Shown in pieces: positions 9,501-12,071 of a stretch of DNA of 12,071 nt; positions within the stretch are counted from its first letter, which is position 1; each line of letters begins with the position of its first letter. Below the pieces are notes generated by a model. The model was not told the DNA's origin and did no database searches. It saw only the letters and a program-made list of their open reading frames with translations. The DNA is from DATJWY01 sp035500775 (GTDB taxonomy: Bacteria > Pseudomonadota > Alphaproteobacteria > Acetobacterales > Acetobacteraceae): assembly GCA_035500775.1 (NCBI GenBank), contig DATJWY010000309.1, positions 1-12,071 of the forward strand. Direction: 5' to 3'. Made by a program: the position numbers and the translations under genes.

Positions 9501-10938
9501 CGTGACGCCGCAGGGCATGGCGTTCACCGATCGGAATGTCGGCACCGATCCGACGCTGAACAGCGCGGCCAACCCGACGACCGGCATCACCAGCGTGTTC
9601 GCCGTCGCGGCCGGCGCCACCTATCGCGGCGCCAATGCGGGCGTGGAACTGACGGGCAACTTCCCCGGCGTGACCGCGACGCAGATCGGCAGCGGCCAGG
9701 GTTACTCCGCCAATAATGGCGGTGCCTCCATCGTCGGCACCGGCAACGACAACGTGCACACCAATGGCGGCCCGTCGAACTTCGTGCACATCGAGGGCGG
9801 CAACAACATCGTCGAGACCAGCCCGGGCAACGATGTCGTCTATAGCTGCGGCTCCGCCAATGCGCAGGCACTCGGCACCACGGACTACATCTATGCCGGC
9901 GGCGCCGGCAGCACGCTGCAGGGCGGCAGCGGCAGCGATTTCCTGGTGACCAGCGGCACCGGCGCACGCATCGCCGGCGGCGCCGGGCATAACGTCATCA
10001 TCGGCGCCAATGCCGGCGGCTCGATGACGCTCTCCGGCGGCCAGATCACGAATGTCAGCATCGGGGACGACATCTTCCCCGGCCCGGGCGCGACGGACGT
10101 GATCTACCAGAAGGGTGACGGCGTGCAGATGCTGGAAACCTTCGACCCGACGCGCGGCGACACGCTGACCATCTACGGCTATAGCGGCTTCTCCGCCCTC
10201 GGCAGCTGGAACGGGCACCAGGTGCTCTATCTCGCGCCGAATGAGGGCTTCGTGCTGAATGGCGGGTTCCACGTGAATACGCTGAGCGGCGCGATCGCCG
10301 GGGTGAAATTCGTCGCCACCGTGCCGACCACGCCGATCACCACGCTCGATTACGGCGCGAACGGCCTGCCCGAGCAATACGCGACGCCGAGCCTGCCGAG
10401 CACGGGCGCGTCGCTGCCGACGCTCGCCTCGATCAACAGCACCGGCACGCTCACCGGCACGGCGGCGGCGGAGCGGCTGATCGCCGGCCACGGCGCGTCC
10501 TTCACGCTGAACGGCGGCGCGGGCGGGCACGATGTCTATGTCGCCTCGGTCGGCACCGATACGATCCAGCTCTCCGGCATGGGCAACACCGTGTTCCTCG
10601 GCAGCGGCCACGACATCGTCTCGGGCGGCACCGGCGGCAACACGCTGCTGTTCACCCAGGCGCCGAACGCCGCCGCCGATATCAGCACCTTCCATGCGAC
10701 CGGCAGCGCGCATGACGTGCTGGACGTCTCCGCCCTGCTGGCGACGACCGGCTGGGACCATGTGAGCGCGCATGCCGGCGCTTATCTGCAGGTGAGCGCG
10801 AGCGGCTCCGACACGCTGCTGGATTTCCGCGGATCCGGCACGACGGGCGGGGCGCTCACCCATCTCGCCGATCTGCGTGGCGTCAGCGGGCAGAGCTTCA
10901 ACAGCCTGCTCACCAATGGCGATATCAAGCTCGCGTAA
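3598..10938 (+). CDS. Giant type I-secreted adhesin-like protein with DUF11, SdrD-B-like and RTX-like regions
   Basis: This 2446-residue protein is probably an extracellular or cell-surface adhesin. The ATG at 3598 follows GAGGGG at 3584-3589. There is no N-terminal signal peptide, hydrophobic anchor or LPXTG motif. In order: an N-terminal beta-rich region (about 1-185) with a DUF11-like start; three tandem unrecognised modules (about 190-508); eight DUF11-type units (about 569-1902), each opening with a conserved lysine and containing a 'V-x-L-x-D-x-L' strand; an SdrD-B-like domain (1904-2018, GRVFVDG...GVSVMLL...GAYTFANIPGGSYAV); degenerate RTX-like glycine-rich repeats (about 2037-2148); a beta-rich segment with DVIYQKGDGVQ (2167-2177); and a C-terminus (about 2277-2446) with repeats and LDVSALL and SLLTNGDIKLA near its end, as in type I secretion substrates of the VCA0849 subclass. 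Only two cysteines are present (1916 and 2084). Export by an ABC/TolC-type machine is inferred; no such genes are in the window. Binding target unknown. Confidence 0.85.
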   Translation: MTAKPVVDFAAGDSGSRSSFLGSTTTLDLVFSNQGAPGDTGYSPYIDFTLPTGNNGLSFQGATFLDNPLTTQVLSNAGGTETVRILLPFGSYQAGQTPADIQATLGVGPAATVGAALGVSATSGFLLGNSPLAGGSPPITQATPNTYTLQPSVLQLLTSYLGPEQEAISGTAGPTVPSQIWKTTAAIAFNQVVANLTLTDPLPNGATATQVTLSDGNGHSWTYSYDPATGTLAAAATNAAGAPPVVAAPTGAGPWIWFDAVNNLIVANFGTVTGQATDSNVTGPSIATQFVLGPWQTLGHGETSATAATADLTVTDTLPFGGTAQNFTLTGPDGSVWVYSVSNGVVSLSSGNAATAPAIGSAAGATGARWVWYDQANGKIVADFGAASAGQVGKIDAYVSGGQAQPVAGFVSQTVASGQSASVTLVDQLAGGAQASGFVLHWNGLDYAYDVAANGTVTARAGNPAGGPAIGTGSGGTGGSAGATIWYDAANSRIIASLGAVSGGTAGQTVSLAATETGGTLLDTANPENVALTYSPGASGAWASASGSVAISAGAPPDAGIADGANSVTAKPFAVQKWVTPESSLIPGHLLDWSVRAEIGSAYDVSHLVVTDTLSDGQTFDAGAAPTLTIHDQGQTYTIAFTGAASGDYTVGPKDASGQTTIVFNVSQAMLDDGLGFGDLNTGGAVPGTADFTLGFKSSIDPVYVGGTQGYIDPVIEQGDAIGNQVTASGVLPNGWAVSDGSSAGVGLPTGSASKAIVDVNGTAPKLDSAGYAHLQTGESVTYELKATLPIGNASDVTLADYLPQPVLNALESNGVSASSFSFTGATSGVPQAGQIQWGGADTFHTLFPGAAPTVTTIGNLNELLLDFGDIHQAAYKPVTIDVLFTATVTDAAFADSLLLTNELTESERNSLGALSQSSAITRFVMDSPALKISKGVVATTDAFAQFQGSKGGIAWNGINAATAFSGKVTSAELAATPLNSSVTNVGAGETVEYAVIVQNLGHDTQGAADITLNDTAIPAGLSLVAGSIRVTDGAGHALGYQSLGSGATAGLFGAGIELTDASGANTNVLSTYDANSGGNVAVITFKLATASTIATPATVLPDTVTLTGFADQQGGVNRIAANPAANDTATASVQTATPVVSKSFVSASAGDAANALKIGEIATFTVTYTLPGGTANNVVLSDVLGSGLTLVGAKILSIGQDISYANSGTIGAGSVSANGSFALGNVSVASDTRGAADQIVLQVQEVAAGSTASNVAGAVRTNTGKITETNPATGASKSYSASQSVTLAAPSLTLVKQVEDLTTRGSYGTSITANAGDTLQYDIRLTNAAGAATAYSVTLQDLLNQFGLDAQGNPNVTLVAGSAVVTGGGGTTLAAPAGGGVGATVATLAAGQTVDLSFRAALSGHALYGATLGNTARYTADTLPTTDAGYAWHRTLSGSATASATLPTPSAVKTFIAGSDPRVPLPGLQVGETGTFTIDVTLPAGDSTDLKIEDLLPKSGATALFSYVAGSAQIVGIDAGITAGIGLGAVATSLDAANNGVVVDLGPVHATAAGEHITLRLGAVLNNVAQNTAGSSWTNVATVTSAGATAQTASASGTVVAPRLTIGKSTTFTTGAAGSVATYTVVVKDAAGATNPAYNVTIADPLSPGLVLVSGSERVTEGGVTVTGAVVTENGGGFTVTVPHLYSTDAPITLTYQAKLADSVVDGATLRNTATLSYASAASNGATYSGGSASATVGAHLTDSFSKVLVAASSGASVQSGLVAPGETLTYDLVATLGQGTQHLVLSDLLPTGLDYLSSSVVSLGNTSGSALGVGASGTDSNGVVSFDFGSAGLTNPGSSTSAPGNQVVVAVTAQVDNADKINQVLTNTGKLVATVPTNTYGVTAGTPMQTLTSASAVTVAPATITGRVFVDGLCDGVYHIGDAALAGVSVMLLSANGTPTGQTTTTDSQGAYTFANIPGGSYAVKFVTPQGMAFTDRNVGTDPTLNSAANPTTGITSVFAVAAGATYRGANAGVELTGNFPGVTATQIGSGQGYSANNGGASIVGTGNDNVHTNGGPSNFVHIEGGNNIVETSPGNDVVYSCGSANAQALGTTDYIYAGGAGSTLQGGSGSDFLVTSGTGARIAGGAGHNVIIGANAGGSMTLSGGQITNVSIGDDIFPGPGATDVIYQKGDGVQMLETFDPTRGDTLTIYGYSGFSALGSWNGHQVLYLAPNEGFVLNGGFHVNTLSGAIAGVKFVATVPTTPITTLDYGANGLPEQYATPSLPSTGASLPTLASINSTGTLTGTAAAERLIAGHGASFTLNGGAGGHDVYVASVGTDTIQLSGMGNTVFLGSGHDIVSGGTGGNTLLFTQAPNAAADISTFHATGSAHDVLDVSALLATTGWDHVSAHAGAYLQVSASGSDTLLDFRGSGTTGGALTHLADLRGVSGQSFNSLLTNGDIKLA
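4165..5121 (+). repeat. Three tandem copies of an unrecognised ~115-residue module in the adhesin
   Basis: Residues about 190-275, 309-391 and 420-508 align with each other. Shared landmarks are a 'T/V-D-x-L' strand (Asp200, Asp316, Asp427), a W-x-Y or D-Y-A-Y strand (WTYSYD, WVYSVS, YAYDVA), a small-residue loop N-x-A-G-x-P, the aromatic motif WIWFDA, WVWYDQ or TIWYDA (Trp257, Trp372, Trp486, spacing 115 and 114), then N-x-x-I-V-A-x-F/L-G and a closing G-Q. The copies are diverged at DNA level, so the array is old rather than recently amplified. The opening strand resembles the DUF11 pattern, but the aromatic half is not something I recognise. Confidence 0.75.
5302..9303 (+). repeat. Array of eight DUF11-type beta-sandwich units (adhesin stalk)
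   Basis: Units start at roughly residues 569, 753, 931, 1138, 1291, 1449, 1603 and 1741 and are about 135-205 residues long. Each begins with a short strand containing a lysine (VQKWV, ASKAI, ISKGV, VSKSF, LVKQV, AVKTF, IGKST, FSKVL), continues with G-E-x-x-x-Y/F or an equivalent strand, then the DUF11 hallmark V-x-L-x-D-x-L, and ends with an Asn-bearing strand such as LTNELT, RTNTGK, LRNTAT or LTNTGK. DUF11 units (conserved repeat family TIGR01451/PF01345) form stalks in surface proteins of diverse prokaryotes. DNA identity between units is low. Confidence 0.8.
9307..9651 (+). other. SdrD-B-like domain region of the adhesin
   Basis: Residues 1904-2018 match the SdrD-B/CnaB-like pattern: opening ITGRVFVDG, central AGVSVMLL, a GAYTFANIPGGSYAV strand pair, and the late segment NVGTDPTLNSAANPTTGIT. 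In typical SdrD-B domains that late segment is rich in calcium-binding aspartates (D-S-D-x-D); here it reads N-S-A-A-N, so this site looks eroded. Cys1916 lies in the first loop. Confidence 0.75.
9706..10041 (+). repeat. Degenerate RTX-like glycine-rich repeats of the adhesin
   Basis: Residues about 2037-2148 contain nonapeptide-like units of the GGxGxDxUx type, for example GTGNDNVHT, GGNNIVETS, PGNDVVYS, GGSGSDFLV and GGAGHNVII. Several carry Asn, Ser or His where RTX repeats have the calcium-binding Asp. More units recur near 2303-2352 (GGAGGHDVYV, GSGHDIVSG, GTGGNTLLF). Such beta-rolls fold on calcium outside the cell and precede the type I secretion signal. Confidence 0.7.
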
Positions 10939-10992
10939 AGGGCGTTTCTTCTGGGGTCAGTAAAAGGCCAGGGGCTCCGCCCCTGGACCCCG

Positions 10993-11026
10993 CCAAAGGC
11001 GGTGCCTTTGGAATCCATTTGTTTGC
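10993..11026 (+). terminator. Possible transcription terminator after the adhesin gene
   Basis: The perfect 8-bp stem CCAAAGGC/GCCTTTGG with a 3-nt loop is followed by AATCCATTTGTTTG, which is only loosely T-rich. A second strong hairpin lies just before it at 10968-10986. Its placement about 55 nt after the adhesin stop fits a terminator, but it is part of the dispersed repeat and lacks a clean T-run. Confidence 0.3.
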
Positions 11027-11096
11027 TTGGAACGCGATCGCTTGAGACTGACAGTCGGAAAGCGTGAATTCCGCCGTTTCCATAGGCGGCTGTCAG

Positions 11097-11132
11097 AAAA
11101 AATTTCGGTTTCCAAAGGCCTACGGCCTTTGG
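11097..11132 (-). terminator. Possible transcription terminator after hpnK
   Basis: On the minus strand the 9-bp stem CCAAAGGCC/GGCCTTTGG (11112-11132) is followed, after nine bases (AAACCGAAA), by six T. It lies about 25 nt beyond the hpnK stop. The gap between stem and T-run is longer than in a canonical intrinsic terminator, and the stem belongs to the dispersed repeat. Confidence 0.3.
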
Positions 11133-11156
11133 CGGGTCGAGGGCAGAGCCCTCGCC

Positions 11157-12008
11157 TTAATCCTGTCGCTTAACCTCGCCCCACCCCACCGACACAGCCC
11201 CCGCCCGGGCCAGCGCCGCGCGCAACGTGGGGTCCAGCAGCGCTGCAAGTTCCGCCTCGTGCTCGTATTCCGGCATCAGCCGGCGCAGCAGCCCGTCCCG
11301 CGACGCGGCCGGGTGGAAATAAAGTTCGCTCAGCCCCTCCGGCAGCGCCCCGGCGAGGCGATGCAGCCGCTCCGCCGTCATGTGCCCGGTCCAGGCCAGG
11401 CCGAACACATGGTCGTTCACCTGCATCCCGGCCCGCATTGCCTGCCGCCGCAGCACCTGCGTCCACAGCGCGAGCGTCCGCGCGCCGAACCCCTGCCGCT
11501 CGCCGCACCAGCACATGACCGAGACCGGCTCGTGCGGCACCCGCAGGGCGGTCAGCCCATATTCCCGGCCGATCTCGATCATCAGCCGCCCGACAGTCGG
11601 GTGGAGATGCATGTGCTTGTGCGCGTTGGCATGGTCCAGGCGCAGGCCGGTGGCGCGGAACGCCTCGAACTGCGCCCGGATCTCGGCCGCGAGCTGCCGC
11701 CGCACGCGGGGGCGGAAATAATAGTCGATGCCGAGGCGGAGCTGGTCCGAGGGGAACTGGCCATCCGCGCCGACGAGATCCGGGATCGCGGCGGGCGGCA
11801 GGACCGCCGGTCCCTCGATCACCACCAGATGCAAGCCGACCCGGAGTTGCGGCAAGGCGCGAGCGCGGCGCACCGCGTCGGCCGCGGCCTCGCCGGCAAC
11901 CATCAGGCTTGTGGTGGTCAGGAGGCCATCGCGGCAGGCGCGCTCGATGCCTTCGTTGACGGATTCGGAGAGGCCGAAATCATCGGCCGAGATGATGAGT
12001 TGTTTCAC
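11157..12008 (-). CDS. hpnK: Hopanoid biosynthesis-associated protein HpnK (ChbG/YdjC-family deacetylase)
   Basis: This 283-residue protein, counted from the GTG at 12008, is a predicted metal-dependent deacetylase of the ChbG/YdjC family. HpnK removes the acetyl group from N-acetylglucosaminyl-bacteriohopanetetrol during synthesis of composite hopanoids, working after the glycosyltransferase HpnI. Visible signatures are ISADDFGLSESVNEG at residues 6-20 with the metal/catalytic pair Asp9-Asp10, VGLHLV with His60, the family motif LDHANAHKHMHLHP at 124-137, and ELYFHPA near 228-234. Starting at GTG puts the DDFG motif near residue 10, as usual. The frame stays open up to 12071, but that 21-residue extension is encoded by a dispersed repeat and is unlikely to be translated. 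There is no clear ribosome binding site before the GTG. The TAA stop touches the repeat on the other side. No other hopanoid gene is in the window; the upstream side lies beyond the right edge. Confidence 0.88.
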   Translation of the reverse strand: MKQLIISADDFGLSESVNEGIERACRDGLLTTTSLMVAGEAAADAVRRARALPQLRVGLHLVVIEGPAVLPPAAIPDLVGADGQFPSDQLRLGIDYYFRPRVRRQLAAEIRAQFEAFRATGLRLDHANAHKHMHLHPTVGRLMIEIGREYGLTALRVPHEPVSVMCWCGERQGFGARTLALWTQVLRRQAMRAGMQVNDHVFGLAWTGHMTAERLHRLAGALPEGLSELYFHPAASRDGLLRRLMPEYEHEAELAALLDPTLRAALARAGAVSVGWGEVKRQD

Positions 12009-12015
12009 TGGATCC

Positions 12016-12071
12016 AGGCCAGGGGCTCCGCCCCTGGACCCCGCTGGGGCCTTGAGGCCCCAGACCCCCAA
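12016..12071 (+). repeat. Two-hairpin repeat unit at the right edge, abutting the hpnK start
   Basis: The unit has stems CCAGGGGC/GCCCCTGG (12019-12026 with 12030-12037) and CTGGGGCC/GGCCCCAG (12044-12051 with 12056-12063, loop TTGA). It matches the reverse complement of the right half of the repeat at 233-291, including the ending AGACCCCCAA, and therefore belongs to the CTGGGGCC subtype. It may continue beyond the window. It begins about eight bases upstream of the hpnK GTG. Confidence 0.85.

Larger units (their letters stand above)
10966..11158. repeat. Inverted pair of two-hairpin repeats between convergent genes
   Basis: The left unit has hairpins CCAGGGGC/GCCCCTGG (10968-10975 with 10979-10986) and CCAAAGGC/GCCTTTGG (10993-11000 with 11004-11011). 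The right, inverted unit has CCAAAGGCC/GGCCTTTGG (11112-11120 with 11124-11132) and CGAGGGC/GCCCTCG (11138-11144 with 11148-11154). Between them a further imperfect inverted structure has arms CTGACAG (11048-11054) and CTGTCAG (11090-11096) with an inner CCGCC/GGCGG stem. The last stem differs from CCAGGGC/GCCCTGG at 272-288 by a paired C-to-G and G-to-C change that keeps the pairing. The right unit touches the hpnK stop codon. Confidence 0.85.

Noticed and set aside
10153..10161. RGD tripeptide at adhesin residues 2186-2188 as an integrin-binding motif
   Set aside because: It lies within a repetitive beta-rich segment (PTRGDTLTI) near the secretion tail, and a tripeptide is expected by chance in a protein of this length.
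3964..10863. A stop-free antisense frame of about 2300 codons opposite the adhesin gene
   Set aside because: The translation is dominated by Arg, Gly, Ala and His with no domain, and it mirrors a highly GC-biased sense gene whose codon use suppresses stops in the opposite frame. The sense frame has recognisable domains throughout.
12009..12071. N-terminal extension of hpnK up to the right edge
   Set aside because: These codons lie almost entirely in the dispersed hairpin repeat, and the family's conserved N-terminus starts right at the GTG.

Overview
The window is GC-rich, densely coding alphaproteobacterial DNA. I place it most likely in the Acetobacteraceae or a close Rhodospirillales relative. 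The reasons are an HpnK-type hopanoid gene, strongly GC-biased codon use, and several copies of a two-hairpin repeat (core AGGCCAGGGGC...GCCCCTGGACCCCGC) that I recall as common in that family. No rRNA or tRNA gene, insertion sequence, CRISPR array or phage gene is visible.

Layout. (1) Positions 1-124, minus strand: the N-terminal 41 codons of a small protein that runs off the left edge. (2) 125-329: a non-coding gap filled by an inverted pair of the hairpin repeats. (3) 330-3342, minus strand: a KefB/KefC-like CPA2 monovalent cation:proton antiporter followed 49 nt later by a patatin-like phospholipase, probably one transcript. (4) 3343-3597: a divergent intergenic region with an AT-rich block, a candidate promoter, a perfect 10-bp palindrome and a tandem 10-bp duplication in the adhesin leader. 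(5) 3598-10938, plus strand: one giant gene for a 2446-residue secreted adhesin-like protein. (6) 10939-11156: a second inverted pair of hairpin repeats between convergent genes. (7) 11157-12008, minus strand: hpnK, a hopanoid-linked ChbG/YdjC deacetylase, starting at a GTG. (8) 12016-12071: a further repeat copy that abuts the hpnK start and reaches the right edge.

The adhesin is the centrepiece. It has no signal peptide and ends in degenerate RTX-like glycine-rich repeats and a C-terminus typical of type I secretion substrates. Its stalk is built from modules best known in Gram-positive surface proteins: eight DUF11-type beta-sandwich units and one SdrD-B-like domain. Ahead of these sit three tandem copies of a roughly 115-residue module that I do not recognise. 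All eight DUF11 units carry a Lys-Asp-Asn arrangement compatible with intramolecular isopeptide bonds. No type I secretion transporter genes lie in the window, so the exporter must be encoded elsewhere.

The genes do not form one obvious pathway. Antiporter plus phospholipase, adhesin, and hpnK look like three independent transcription units separated by the hairpin repeats. The two findings I rate highest are the unrecognised tandem module with the stalk's possible isopeptide chemistry, and the repeat family, whose stems show paired (compensatory) changes between copies.
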